Source: Auricularia sp. M13 (Eukaryota > Basidiomycota > Agaricomycetes > Auriculariales > Auriculariaceae). From it: DNA of 64,000 nucleotides. The notes beneath the pieces are model-generated. The model saw only the letters and a list, made by a program, of their open reading frames with translations. It had not been told where the DNA came from and did not search any database. The stretch covers positions 1,488,001 through 1,552,000 of the forward strand of contig CM073197.1 in NCBI GenBank assembly GCA_037042915.1, in the 5' to 3' direction. The first letter of the stretch is position 1; each line of letters starts with the position of its first letter. Positions 21,944-33,275 of the stretch are shown here, piece by piece. Both the position numbers and the translations under genes were made by a program.

Positions 21944-24480
21944 TCAATCCGAGTCGCTGGAACTGTCAGAGTCAGACGAGTCTGACGACGCCCCGCTACC
22001 CTGGCCTTGCGCGCTGGCGGGGTCCTTGTCGAAGAGCCGGATCCGCTCTTCAAGCAGTCGGATGCGCTCGGCCTCGGCCTCCTCGTCCATGCTCTTGCGC
22101 TTAAGGCCGCCAGTACCACCGTGTGACGAGTGACGCGCGGGGCCGGCAGCAGGACGACCGCTCGACTTGGCCTTGATAGGCCGCATGACGGTGTTGTACA
22201 GCTTGAGGAGCACAGCAGGGGGCAGTTGATCGATGTCGAGCTCAATCTCTTCTGTGCTCTGTAGCAGGAACATAGGTCAGTGCGCTCAACGCTCTCGGGC
22301 GCGAGGCGTACGTTGCGAATGTCGGGCACGCCCTCGTGGATGATGTTGATGACACGCTCCAGTTTCTGGCCCTCCAGCGTTTGGATGGTTTCGCTGAGTT
22401 CCTTCTTCTGGTCGAAGCTGAGAACCTCGTCGACGTCGGCCACGCGGGTCTTGCTCTTCTTCTTAGAGCTGCTGCCGCCGCCGTTGTACGCCTTCGAGCC
22501 GGATCCGGAGGCCTTCGGCTGCGATGGGAGTTTGCGCTTCTTGTCGTCCTTCTTCTTGTTCTTCTTCTTGTGAAGGGCAGCGTTGAGGTTCGACTTGACG
22601 CTCTCGAGTTGGGACGTGAGCGCGTTGATGGCTGGGCAGCTGTTAGCACGCAACGACGGGCCGGAAAAAATAGCACGTACTATCATCGTCCTCGTCCGAC
22701 TCCTCGTCATCGTCGTCGTCATTCTCACTCTGCGCCTCCCTGAGCGGAGGAAGTCCATGCCACTTGTCCTCGAACAGCGCAGATAGAGCCTGGCCGGCGT
22801 TGTGGACAGGCGTGCCGGGGGGGTTGAAGGTGAAGCAATTGCGGATCATGAGCTTGAAGTCTGCATAGAACTTGAGCGCGTCCGTATATTGGTGATTATC
22901 GAGCTTCTTCTTCATCGTCAACAGGTCCATCGGCTTCTTGATGATCTTCGGGTACGAGGGGATTTCAAGCTTATGCCAATCTAGACGATACCGATGAGCA
23001 CGCCGAGCGCGACGATATATTGGCTGTACGTACCGACAGGCTCGTAGAAGGGCGCCGCGATTTGCCAGTGCTGCTTCTTGTACATCTCCTGGATAAGCCG
23101 CGCACAAAATTTCAACTGCTCCTGGGTGCCGTCGTCCTTCTTCTTGACGCGTGTCCGCTTGGGCAGCTCCGGGTAGTTTGGTAGGTCCTTTGGTGCAGGC
23201 GGGTGGATCTCGCGCTTCGGCCGTGACAAGGCAGCGACGTCCGGGTCTGACCGCCGCGCGGCAGGTGCCGCAGGCTGCGCTGCAGAGGGTCGACGTACGG
23301 GCGCCTTCTTGGGTGGCACGGGCGCAGGCGCAGGGGGTAATGGAGGAGTTTGCTTTTTCACGACGGGCTTCACCTGTCAGGGACGAGTTAGACGTTGTCA
23401 AAGCACAGAGAAACACCACTCACATCTTCACTGGGCGGCAGCTGCTTGATCTGCTTGTCGAACACCTCCTCGAGCCGCTTTGCCATAAGCGTGATGGCGT
23501 GTTCTGGACCGTTGAATTTCTCGCAGTTGGCGAAGATTAAGCGAATGTCGGCAGTGAATTCGTCGACAGTGCGATAGCGGCCGACCGCAGAGCTGTGATC
23601 TGGTTTATTCGGATTGGACGCGTTAAGTTTGCGCTCGACGGTGCCGAGGTCCATGGGGTGGGTGATGATGGTTGGGTAATGGCGGATGTTGAGGGCGATG
23701 GGGTCAACGGGTTGGAGGAACGGTGCAGCGTCTTTCATCCGCTTGAGCGTGCGGACGGTGGCGAGCATGAAACGGAGCTGCGCGGTGGACAGCGGGGGCG
23801 CGACGTGTCTGGGAGAAGGGGCGGAGGAGGATGGAGGCGCCGACGCGCCGTTAGTCTGAAAACAAAGAAAACGAGTCAGCCTCCCCGCGCGGCGCAGCGC
23901 AGCGCGAGCAGACGCACGTGGTTGAGCGAGGCGCTGTCTGGGTCAGACAGTTTCCTCGCTCGCTTAGCGGGAGGCGCGCCGTCGTCCGAGTCGGGGTGCG
24001 GGCGGACGTTGCCGTTCGTATTGCCGTTCGTAAGGTTGTGGAAGGTGGCAGCGTCAATAGTGGTGGTTGATGTGCCGGGAAAGACACGGAGGTCTGCATG
24101 GGCTGCTCCTCAGGCTCAATCTTTGCAGTCACAGGCATGGCGGGTTCTGAGACAGAGGCTGAGACTTCTTCCGACATTTCATGGTCGCCGTTCACGTCGG
24201 CCGCGACACCATTTACGCCGTTGACGGTAGAGGGCGCGTCGAAGTAGGGATTATGCGACGCGTCCCCGCTGTCCTCGACGGCCTCTGCCATCTCAACCTC
24301 GGGCAAGAGGTGGCCAGGCTCGGGCGGCGGAGTTTGACCCGTCGGCGCGTGGACAGGGATGGATGCGGGGTCCGGAGGGGTGTCGAGGACGGCCTGCGTC
24401 GACGGCAGGGGCTCCTCGCGCGCATCGCTGGTCGCCGGCGGGAGCGAGTCGAGCGAGAGACCAAGAGTGTCGGCGGCCAT
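21944..24480 (-). CDS. BET-family double bromodomain protein (Bdf1-like)
   Basis: Chromatin reader that binds acetylated histone tails and is linked to TFIID and transcription in fungi. The ATG at 24480 begins a long acidic, Pro-rich N-terminus (MAADTLGLSLDSLPPATSDA). Bromodomain 1 (about 23770-23430) has RFMLATVRTLKRMKDAAPFL, DPIALNIRHYPTIITHPMDL and NCEKFNGPEH. A basic Pro-rich linker follows. Bromodomain 2 (about 23130-22780) has FCARLIQEMYKKQHWQIAAP, an intron, DWHKLEIPSYPKIIKKPMDL and NCFTFNPPGTPVHNAG. The acetyl-lysine Asn is present in both (FN). After an acidic stretch and a Lys-rich segment comes the NET/extraterminal domain, LSFDQKKELSETIQTLEGQK to EIELDIDQLPPAVLLKLYN. The Ser/Asp tail ends at 21944. 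All hallmark domains are in the usual order. Confidence 0.93.
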
Positions 24481-24655
24481 GGTGGTTTGGAAGAGAAAAT
24501 CGGAGTTTGAAAGACCCGGTGTTTGCCGGACACCAGATGGGGCTCAACTTCACAAATTTTCAGGAGCGTGCGCCGAACCATTTGGGCTTTAAGGACACGG
24601 GAGCTCCGTATTCTTCCGACAAACTCCGCTCGCCGCCCCTCCCTTCTCCCCCATC

Positions 24656-27000
24656 CTATCCTCGTTCCTCGTCGCTGTCCTTCTCTTCCACATCCTCCTC
24701 CTGGAAAATTGGCTTGGGTTGAGTTGCTCGCCACGCTGTACGGAATATTTTGAATAAATATGCAATATACGAGCTGCTGCGCCATCCGTACCTTTGGTCC
24801 ACCTGGGGTCTTTATCAGCAAGATCCGCGTACTTGAGCAACGCCTCTCGCGGCTAGAAACAGGCTGCCGTCAGCCCCAAGCGCATCGATGAGCACGGTCC
24901 GAGCGCGGCAGCACTCACATCTTCGTCGCGCGTCGTGTCCCGCACCAGGTTCTGGACCACGTGTTGTGTCGCACTCGCTCCCACGCGGCCACCACGTCCT
25001 GGTCCAGAAACGGGCAGTTCCGGCCTGCGCAACTTGCGGGGATCTATCTTGCCCCTCTCGCGCTTGCGCTTGCCCGTGAGCACGCTCTCGTCGCCATCGG
25101 CCAGTGCGCTCTGGGCGCCCGGCGTCAAAATCGGCACGCCGAGCAGCGTCTGCATCGCGTCCTCAATCGTAACCTTCTTCCGCGGCCCCCTAGCCACGAC
25201 CATCTTGGCACCATTCACGCTCGTCAGCGGCGAGTACAGCATCGACATCTGCCCATTGGACAGGCCCGCGACAATCTGCAGCCGAACACGGACGCAAAAC
25301 ACATGGGTAAGCGCGAACAGAACAGAACAGAAGCCTGAACGATAGGCGCACCTGGTTGATCTTCGAGTGCCAGTAGACCTTGACGACCGAGGTGTCCATG
25401 TCGAGCTCCTGCTGCACCTCGAGCGTGTCCCGTTTGAGGAAGTGCAGCTTGCCCTTGCTGCCCTTGACCGTCGCCCCCGAGCCGGTGAGGATGTACTTCT
25501 CGTCCGGGCTAAAGATGGCGTTGGTGCCAGGGTACAGCGTCGCAAGTCCCGAGCGGGTCGCGACCGGCTTTTTGAACGCGCGTAGGTCCCATGCTGCCGA
25601 AGGAAGGGACGGTGTCAGAAAGCCTGCACAGCACCAGGACGAGCAAGCACAGGAACAGTCATAGACTGCGATAGGCTGGCACTTACTCTTAACAGTATCG
25701 TCTCCGCCTCGGGTGACCACGGTGCGGCCGTCCATGGAAAACGCGATCGAGCCGGTCTCTGTCCCCTTGGTGTGCGCGCCTTCGATCGTCAGGTTCGGCC
25801 GAACAAAGTTGGACGACGAATTCCACATGTGCAGCGCCCCGTCGAGGCAGGCTGGATTGTGCCCACGTTAGGCCACGTTAGCATGAGCCGTCACAAACAC
25901 GCTGCGGCTCACCTCCTCCAATAATCCCGCCGTCATACGAATACGCACAATGCGTCACCTTTGTGCGGGCGCCGCGTTCTTTCGATTTGACGACAATGAC
26001 GGTCTTCTGTTTGCGCCTATTCTCGACGTCCCAAATGCTGAAGGAGAATTAGACGCTAGGCAAAGTCTAAAGAGGCAGCGTTTTGTGCTACGAACCGTAT
26101 TGTCGAATCGGCTGAGGAGGTAATAAACTGCTGGGTCTCGTAGGGATGCCATGCACAAGATGTCATTTCCGCGACGTGGCCCCTGCATTGCAGGTTAGCT
26201 TGAATAGCGTGAGACCAGGCGGGGACGGGCATGGAGCTGAACACTCACGCGGTATGGTGCATGTCACGCAGGTACGGGTCGCCTTTCATGAACATGCCCT
26301 TCTCCTCGCCCTCTCGGTCGTAAAGTTTGGCCTGCATTGTGGCTGACACGACGAGGTACATGTCTGCGGCTAGCGAGTACTTGATATCGTTGACCTGAAG
26401 AACCACGATGAGCATGAGTCGAATTGGGTACGCGAGGAGGCGCACATAGTAACTGCCTGCGGGTTCAAAGCTCTTGAAGGGCTTCGCGCGCTCGTCCATG
26501 CCGCCAAAATCCCACATCTTGACTTCATAGTCGTGCCCGCCAGAGACCATGCGTGCTCCCGAAGGCTCCATTGCGATGGCAGACAGCACCTTGGTATGGT
26601 CTTTGAGCACTAGCTCGTGGGTGATAGGGAACAGTGGTGCGTCTTCGTCCTCTGCGTCGCCATTTTCGTCCGGGTCAAACTCTGGCTCGACGAAGGGCTG
26701 CGGCTGGGCGGACTGGTTCAGGTTCGACGGTCCCGCGGATGGCGGGGGCGGCGGGCCAGGCGCGCGTTCGTCGTCGCTGTCCTCCTGGTACAAATGGCGG
26801 CGTTGCAGCCTTTGGGGGCGGCGCGGGACCGGCAGGCTGGCAAGCAAGACAATGAGCGCGAGAGCAAAGTCAAGCATAATAGGGACGCCTACCCCGCGTC
26901 GAGTTTTGTCGAATGTATGCAGATTGACCTGCTTCTGCGGCGCGGCCTTTCCAAAGCCCGAAATGCCCATCATCCGCATCATTTCGTCGTCGTCTGCCAT
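24656..27000 (-). CDS. WD40-repeat protein WDR70
   Basis: The ATG at 27000 gives MADDDEMMRMMGISGFGKA, then an acidic Pro-rich N-terminus and seven or so WD40 blades. These include ITHELVLKDHTKVLSAIAME, GGHDYEVKMWDFGGMD, MKGDPYLRDMHHTAGHVAEM, SCAWHPYETQQFITSSADST, GALHMWNSSSNF and GGDDTVKTWDLRAFKKPVAT. The TAGHVAEMTSCAWHP and FGGMD segments are typical of WDR70 (gastrulation-defective-1 family). Its orthologues act with CRL4-DDB1 in H2B ubiquitination and DNA-break resection; that role is known for the family, not shown here. The C-terminal part reads TIEDAMQTLLGVPILTPGAQ, KIDPRKLRRPELP and DPREALLKYADLADKDPRWT. A last exon ends DVEEKDSDEERG at 24656. Many introns of 50-90 bases interrupt it. 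It is divergent from the gene at 27112, with about 110 bases between. Confidence 0.87.
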
Positions 27001-27111
27001 CGTGGTGGTTGTGAGCGACGGGTTGGGCGGATGGCGCGTGCTCGGCTGAACCCGGCAGGCGTCTGAGGGTCTTCCACTGTCCAGCAGCCACCGCGTACGC
27101 TCGTCTCCGCC

Positions 27112-27839
27112 ATGCTCAAGCGCCGCCGCGAACCCTCTCCGCCGCCTGCCTCGTCTGCGGGGGACTCGTATGCGGCACATCTGAACCCGCAGCTGCACGC
27201 GCCGGGCCAGTCAGCCGCCGTGGATGACCCCGACGAACGCGCCACAGCGCCTATGCCGCGTGCCAAGCGGCGGCGGACCGCTGCGCCCGTGCTGGACGGC
27301 CGCCAGCGAGGCTGGGCGGTGCCCGAGGACGACGACGGCGAGGAGGACTGGGTCGAGAGCGACGATGACGCGAACCCCGACCGTCGCGACGGCCAGGCAC
27401 ATGCGCAAGCCCAGCCCGCAGCCGACTACCAATCCGTCAACAGCCTCCTGCATAACCTGCACCAACAGCGCAGGACCGTCCATCCTGCTTCCGCACCAGT
27501 TGCCACAAATTATGCATCGTCTACGCGCTGGTCCATACGCGCCACCTCCAACTATCAAGCCGCTGCGGGCAAGATTCTTCCTCAGATAGCTGCGTCGCCC
27601 ATGCCCCATGCCTCTCCCAAGCTCTCTGCCTACGATCCCGCTGGTCGTGACCCGGTCCGTAACGATCCCACCACAGCATGCGAAATGGAGTATGTCCGAG
27701 GCCGATATGAGGAAATGAACAGGTCCGTTTCTCTCTTCACCATATTTCAGTTCTTGATGTTCGCAACAGGCTATTAGGTTCCCTGGCCTTGCGGCGGAGA
27801 CATCCCGATTCAAGCGACGGCAATGGCCAGGGCTATTGA
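27112..27839 (+). CDS. Hypothetical basic/acidic low-complexity protein
   Basis: Not recognised. Exon 1 runs from the ATG at 27112 (MLKRRREPSPPPASSAGDSY) to YVRGRYEEMNR near 27723. A short intron (gtccg...acag, 27724-27769) joins it to LLGSLALRRRHPDSSDGNGQ with stop at 27839. The frame is continuous across this splice, which supports the model. Two basic clusters (KRRREP and RAKRRRTA) look like nuclear localisation signals, followed by an acidic DDDGEEDWVESDDD stretch. The C-terminal EYVRGRYEEMNRLLGSL segment is the only part with helical, conserved-looking character. No enzymatic motif is visible. Confidence 0.62.
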
Positions 27840-28138
27840 CTGACCAATGCATGCATCTGCCTCGCACGCTCCGCGCCATGTATCTGCGTTTCTCTGCATG
27901 TTTATCTTCACCATCGTCTGGCGCATCCTGTACCTCTTCAGTAACAGCAATCAAAGCATCGAGCCATTTGGTTTATAGTACTGGTTGATCATCACGAATG
28001 TTGAACATCTGTTGAGTACAACGTATTCCAGTCCTGTCACTATGTACAGACAAAGCAAGATACAAACGGTGCGTTACATAGAGAGCAGTGCGGGACAGCA
28101 CGACAGGACAGCGTATTTGAGGCGAGGTATTCATCGAT

Positions 28139-30165
28139 TCATCGACGACCGTATCCATAGGACCCGTAGCGAGAGTCGCCGCGACCTCGCCTGTCATTCC
28201 AGCGGTCGCCTCGGTCACGCTCACGCTCTCGCTCATCCCGCCCTGGAGCCCGGTCATCGTCGTAAGCACGCGACCCTGGCAGGCGGTGGCGACGCGGCGG
28301 GGAACGGGACCTTGATCGCGACCTGGACCTGGACCTGGAACGCGAGCGAGAACGCGAATACGACCGACGGCGACGCGGAGGTGAACGCGACCGACTCCGC
28401 GAGCGTGAGTGAGACAAACGCCTCTTTGCACCCCTCGAGGGCCCGGTCACCGGAGCCGCCGGGGCATCGCGGCGTTGAGGCACAGAAGCAGGTGGGGGTG
28501 TCTGCACCGGTGTCCCGCGCTGGAAGCTCGCCCAGTTGGCGCGCTTGACCTCTGCGTTCTTCCGCTGGGGCGGGGCGGCCGTGGAAGCGGGCTCCGCTGC
28601 CATAGGGGGTGTGTCAGGGACAGGTGCCAGCTCGGTTTCCTTGATCCCAGGCGAGGGTGCTGGATTTGGCGTTGTGGCAGGAAGAGCCGACCCGATAGCA
28701 GACGAAAAGCCGATCTTCTTGAAACCTGAAGTGCGCTGAGCAGCAGGTAGAGTTGATCCTCCTGCTGCCGTTGGTATTGCTGGTACTGTTGATGCTACTG
28801 GTGCTGATGCAACGCTTGCAGAAGTACCTGCCGCCGCTGTACCGACGCTCGCCCATCCTGACTTTTTAAAACCGGAAGGGGCACTCTCCGGTGTAGGCGC
28901 CGTCGGTTCAGCTAGCGCCGATGACGCAGAGGTAGCGACAGTTGCCCATCCACCCCTTTTGAAACCGGCCCCAGATTCATTACTGGGGGTGGCCACCGCG
29001 GAAACAGTCGCCCAGCCGCTCTTCTTGAAACCTGGTGGCTTCTCCTGGGTTTCAGTCGTCGGTGCCTCCGCCGTAACTGGAAGAGATGCGGAGGACGTGG
29101 CAGGCAGCTTGATGCCAGCGGCTTTGGCGATCTTGCGTAGTTCCTTCGCTTCTCGCTTTCGCTCCTTCTCTTTCCGGGCATCCACCTCGCCGGCTTGAAC
29201 CTTCTTCATGCGCTCTGCCAACTGCGATGAAATTCAGTCAGACGATGCAAATTCACAAGTCAAGTTGACAGACCTGCATGTCTCTAAACCTCTGCTTGTG
29301 ATGATGCGCATAAGAGTTGCAATGTTCGTCGTATTGCGCGACATTGGTGTATTGCTTGTCACAAAGCTCACCTGTTGCTACAAGTTAGCTTGTGCGTCAT
29401 ACCCAATAATGTAGGACTGACAGTAGAAAGGACGTAAAGTCTGTGCAAGCTCGCTCTTGATGTTTTGCTTCTGGACGACAGTGTTCTACACCAGGGCGTC
29501 AGTTGAAAGACAACTTGCGGGTCAGGTGGCGGCGACTAACCTCACGTTTCTTGCGTTGCTCCTCAGATTCCTTCATCTGCTTCTCGGAGTCGAGGTCTCG
29601 TCGTGTAGACACTGTGGCTTCGATAACACGAGCATCCAGGGCTGCCTTGCCAATACCAGTACTGTCGGCCTTGAGAACGAACGGAATGGGGTCGACGCGG
29701 GCTTGTGAACGTCAGACCTTCGAGCTCGACAGAAATACACAAGTTGGCGCATACCGTCGTCAGAAAGGCCGAGGCCTGTGCCCTCTTTCCAGCCCATCTT
29801 AGCCAGTAGAGCAAAACCCTTGTTGGTGCTCGCAATCTTCGTGTTGACGGTAATGACTTCTCGTTCATAGCGGCCGCCAAGGTGTTCATCGAACGTGGCA
29901 ACATCCAAGGGGTCCACCGGCTTAGGGGATGGCGTGCGCGAGACTATCGACACGTTGTCGTCGGACTCCTCGCCTTCAAGGTCACGCAGATACTGTGGCT
30001 TCTCGTCGCCGTTATTGTCGTCGTCGTCATCCTCGGACTGCTGGGCGCGACGAGAAAACGACGGGAGTGAAGGGCCTATGGCGCATGACGGAGACGGGCA
30101 GCTACCTTTACGTTTGTGCGCTCGAGCGGAATGGCGTTCCAGCGAGCGACGGTGGATGCGGACAT
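28139..30165 (-). CDS. GPATCH8-like protein: G-patch, C2H2 zinc finger, RS tail
   Basis: Likely spliceosome-associated factor. The ATG at 30165 gives MSASTVARWNAIPLERTNVK, then an intron and an acidic exon with DEKPQYLRDLEGEESDDNVS. A G-patch follows at about 29840-29750 (NKGFALLAKMGWKEGTGLGL). After introns come KSELAQTLRPFYCQ and LCDKQYTNVAQYDEHCNSYA then HHHKQRF, a C2H2 finger with the CxxC split by an intron. Next is a coiled region (MKKVQAGEVDARKEKERKRE). The next 250 residues carry at least four spaced copies of GFKKSGWATV-like motifs. The C-terminus is a long Arg-Ser repeat ending in a DRGDRWNDRRGRGDSRYGS Arg/Gly tail at 28139. G-patch plus this finger is the GPATCH8/ZNF804 arrangement. 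G-patch proteins activate DEAH-box helicases; the partner here is unknown. Confidence 0.83.
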
Positions 30166-30397
30166 GACGGAACAAGAAGAACGTAGTCGCGAAATTTAGA
30201 CCCCGCGATGCATGTACTTTATCCAAAACAACGCATGAAATTCTAACACTAACAGAAGTGGCTACAGTACAGTTCAGGAAGCTCCAGCACCTGGAGTTCC
30301 CTGCCGTGAGGTCCAGTCAAGCCACGATCCCTCGTAATTCAATACGCTGCGATATAAGGGCGCTCAACATCCAGTAAACGCCAGCAGTTGCCGCGGC

Positions 30398-30917
30398 TTA
30401 CTTCTTGTACCCGTTCCTGCGAGCAATGTCCGACGCAGATGCGCTGCGCTTGCCGCTGCGGCAGTAGAAAATAACTTCGTCGTCGAACTTGGGCTTATTA
30501 AACCCGTGCGCCTCCAGGAACTCCTTTTGACCGAGCTGGATAGATTTCGCAAAGCCTGAAAGCGGAATAGACACGGCGGACGGGATTGCGCCCTGCGCGA
30601 CTTCGTCCGGTTCGCGCACGTCGATCAGGTATACGTTCTGCGGCAGAGTGAGAGTCTGCAAGCCTGCGTTATGCTCGGACGGTTCGCACTTCGCTGGGCT
30701 GTTCAGTAAGCTGCTTTATGCGTTCATAAGGCACCACGGGCGCTGCCCAGTCCGCCTGCAGGTCTGCGCGCTCTTTGGCTTGCTCCGAGGTATGTTCGAA
30801 GCGCCTCAAGGCAGGAAGACGCGTTGCAAGGACACGGGGACGCGCATGAGCGTGCAAGGATCGTGTAAGGCCACTTCTCGAGGCTACAGCGACGCGGCGG
30901 GCGGCGAGAGACAACAT
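30398..30917 (-). CDS. Mitochondrial single-domain rhodanese-like protein
   Basis: Sulfurtransferase-fold protein. The ATG at 30917 starts an Arg/Ala-rich presequence (MLSLAARRVAVASRSGLTRS) suggesting mitochondrial import. Exon 1 ends VPYERIKQLTEQPSE. A 52-base intron (acceptor after cactctgccgcag) leads to NVYLIDVREPDEVAQGAIPS, AVSIPLSGFAKSI and LEAHGFNKPKFDDEVIFYCR. The active-site loop is CRSGKRS, so the catalytic Cys is present, and the end is ARRNGYKK at 30398. The size, about 155 residues, fits the small fungal mitochondrial rhodaneses similar to yeast Rdl1/Rdl2. A role in thiosulfate or persulfide metabolism is inferred from the family. Confidence 0.86.
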
Positions 30918-32236
30918 GGCGAAAGCACAGTGACAGGGCAGCGCCGATCGCGAGCGCTGAGCAAGAAAGTCGCAATCCGGGAACAGAGGTACCGGAAGGA
31001 AATCCACGGATACTTCCCAAGTATGGAACACTCGGGGCATGCTGCGATATTCCATGTCTTGGTAAGTTTGTAGGGCTAGCTAAAGCCAAACCAGTAGGTC
31101 TTGCATGCTCTATGACCAGGCATAGGAGGTTCAGAGTGGATGTTCGTCGTCGAACACGTTCCGAGCGTAAAGGACGCATGCGCGATTTTGGCCGTGCGGC
31201 ATTTTCGCGAGAAACCGAGACTCCCACCTTGCCCAGCTTTCCCCTCCATCCCACCTGCTGCCACCCGCCGTCGCTGCTTTCACCTCAGTTCTGCGGTCGG
31301 CCCGCTTCTTTTCCCGTCGTCGCTTGCTTGATTGTACGACAGAGGCTCGCGCGCTCGCGTGCCACCTTATACGCTGCTTTAGCGGTCTCCTCTGGTCGAG
31401 CCCACCGTCTTGGACGCGTTTGGTGCGAGCGCAGCCTCCCGAAACCATCGCTGTGCATGACGGTGGACTCGTACCCCATGTTCATCCGCCTGCCTGCCCG
31501 CTTCCTGCCAACTTGGTGCCTCGTGGCGACTCCAGTTGCGCTTGTCATCGAGCTTGCTGTCTTGCCATCGGGGCGTATTTTTGAATACTCTGGTACAGCC
31601 CGTGCCTAATCCCTTCGACGTTCTTGAATTGTCTGCCTTGCGTTTCGCTACGGCTTCCTCCAACCTTCTCATCATCAACGGTGTGAGCGTAGCCTCGAGA
31701 ACCCCGAGATGCGCCGACGATTCCATGTGTTCTGTGCATGTTGACGTCCAGGACCTGGATATTTGATGGGCGAGTTGTCGGCAAATCTCTGACTTCTGTC
31801 GGATAGTCTGCATTGATCTTCAGGGTCGCCTTCGTCACTGCTGGCTTTGTATTGTGCCTTGCTGGCTCGATTCTGAACGCTGTTGTTCTTACGCGGGCTC
31901 TTTCATTGGACTAAAGATTCATCCTGCAGGACTGCTTTGCGTCTTCGTGGCTCCCATCTGACGTGCCAGGATGCTTGTCCTAACGGTAGGAAATGCCGCA
32001 GGCTTCTCAGCCTGACATGTCCTTAGATATTGAGCCGAGTGATTGTTTTGTACCTATACGCTTTACATTCCCTTTCATAGCAGCGGCAAAGGTAAGCACG
32101 AGCACCAACTGTATTTGCCAGCGTGGATGGGGGTGTCTGGGGTCTACCGTCTATGTCCGTTGACTCGGCCCGTGCCGAGTCCTTCCGGCTTGACCTTGAC
32201 GACTTGTACACCCCTCACTCAGCGACGACACTCACG
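30918..32236. other. Intergenic region upstream of the copper cluster, no gene seen
   Basis: About 1.3 kb between the rhodanese start (leftward) and the Ctr start (rightward), presumably a bidirectional promoter region. Open frames on both strands (for example 31112-31609 + and 31379-31813 -) show no domain or spliced extension. A good splice donor (ggtaagc, near 32090) could belong to a 5' UTR intron of the Ctr gene. I looked for GAGCAAA/TTTGCTC copper elements near the Ctr start and saw none. Confidence 0.4.
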
Positions 32237-32918
32237 ATGGTCTTGCCCCAGTTCAAGGACTTGCACTCTCACGGAGGAATGACCATGGATGGTAATGCCA
32301 CGGGTGGCATGTCAGCATGGATGCACGTCGTTGGCGGTGACACCATTTGGTTCGAGGGCTGGGCACCGTCTTCACCGGGTGCCATAGCGGCCGCGACAAT
32401 CGGTCTCTTCTTGCTGGCCATTGTTGAGCGGTGGCTGTCAGCAATGCGCACAGTCATGGAAGCGTGGTGGAAGCAGAAGTGAGTGACCGCGATCGTCGCC
32501 TGTCTGCGACTGAAGCTCGTCTTAGAGCGGAGGCTGTCGTGGCTGCTCGTATGGTCGGCTTCCGCCCATCAGTCGCAGAAAAGACGGTCGAGTGTGGCAG
32601 CTCTGCAACGTCTCTAGCTGCAGTCGCGTCACCGCCGGTCAGCGGGGCAGCGGCTCTCCGACTTGCTTCCATCCGTACTTCGGCGCCTTTCATCCTATCC
32701 CACGACCTGTCACGCGGGGTGCTTCATGCCATGCAATCTGCCATTTCTTACGGGCTCATGCTGGCCATCATGTGCGTCCATATGTGCTCGGGCATCCTCT
32801 CCATGCTCATCACATTGCCAGGACTTTCCAAGCTGCATACTTCATTGGCATCGTGCTCGGACTGGGCGTCGGGGAGTTCTTGTTTGGCCGATATGGCCGG
32901 GGTGCCGCTATACACTGA
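32237..32918 (+). CDS. Ctr-family high-affinity copper(I) transporter
   Basis: Trimeric plasma-membrane Cu(I) channel. The ATG at 32237 gives a short His/Met-rich extracellular N-terminus (DLHSHGGMTMDGNATGGMSA) that would bind copper. Then come the WMHVVGGDTIWFEGWAPSSP segment and TM1 (GAIAAATIGLFLLAIVERWL). An intron (about 32480-32526) joins MEAWWKQK to AEAVVAARMVGFRPS of the cytosolic loop. TM2 (RGVLHAMQSAISYGLMLAIM) carries the conserved MxxxM as MLAIM; a second intron follows. TM3 (TFQAAYFIGIVLGLGVGEFL) carries GxxxG as GIVLG and ends FGRY. All pore features of the family are present. It is the first of three plus-strand genes with linked copper/metal-uptake functions. Confidence 0.92.
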
Positions 32919-33208
32919 CATCGCTTTGCTGTCCCCTGTATCATGTCAGTCAATATGTACAACTATCCTATAGAGAATACATCGCCCAGTTGTCACAGGC
33001 CCGTCGCGAGACTGATATTGAATATATCCAGTCCTTGTTCGTCGCGATCCCACGTCAATGAAGACGTGCACATGCGTAGTTGTGGCCTTCTGACTCAGAT
33101 TCTGACGATGTCTTGAACGTTGAACGTTGGACATACTGCCAAGACTTGATCGAATCAGATATTGTGAAAAAGTTTTTCGTGGTCCATACCTTCGGCGAAA
33201 ACTATCCG

Positions 33209-33214
33209 TATAAA
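33209..33214 (+). promoter_or_regulatory. TATA box of the BIM1-like gene
   Basis: A perfect TATAAA in the context cgtataaagcg, 62 bases upstream of the ATG at 33276. The same gTATAAAg context occurs before the FRE gene. Confidence 0.5.
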
Positions 33215-33275
33215 GCGAGGTTCATTCGTGCCTTTTCCATGTCGTACCCAGCTACCCCGCAGACAAACAAGGAAA

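Noticed and set aside
28300-28430. Apparent microsatellite of cgcgag/cgagaa units
   Set aside because: It is the codon repeat of the Arg-Ser tail of the GPATCH8-like protein and needs no separate call.
31112-31609. 165-codon plus-strand frame upstream of the Ctr gene
   Set aside because: Arg/Pro/Ser-rich with no domain; more likely promoter or 5' UTR sequence.
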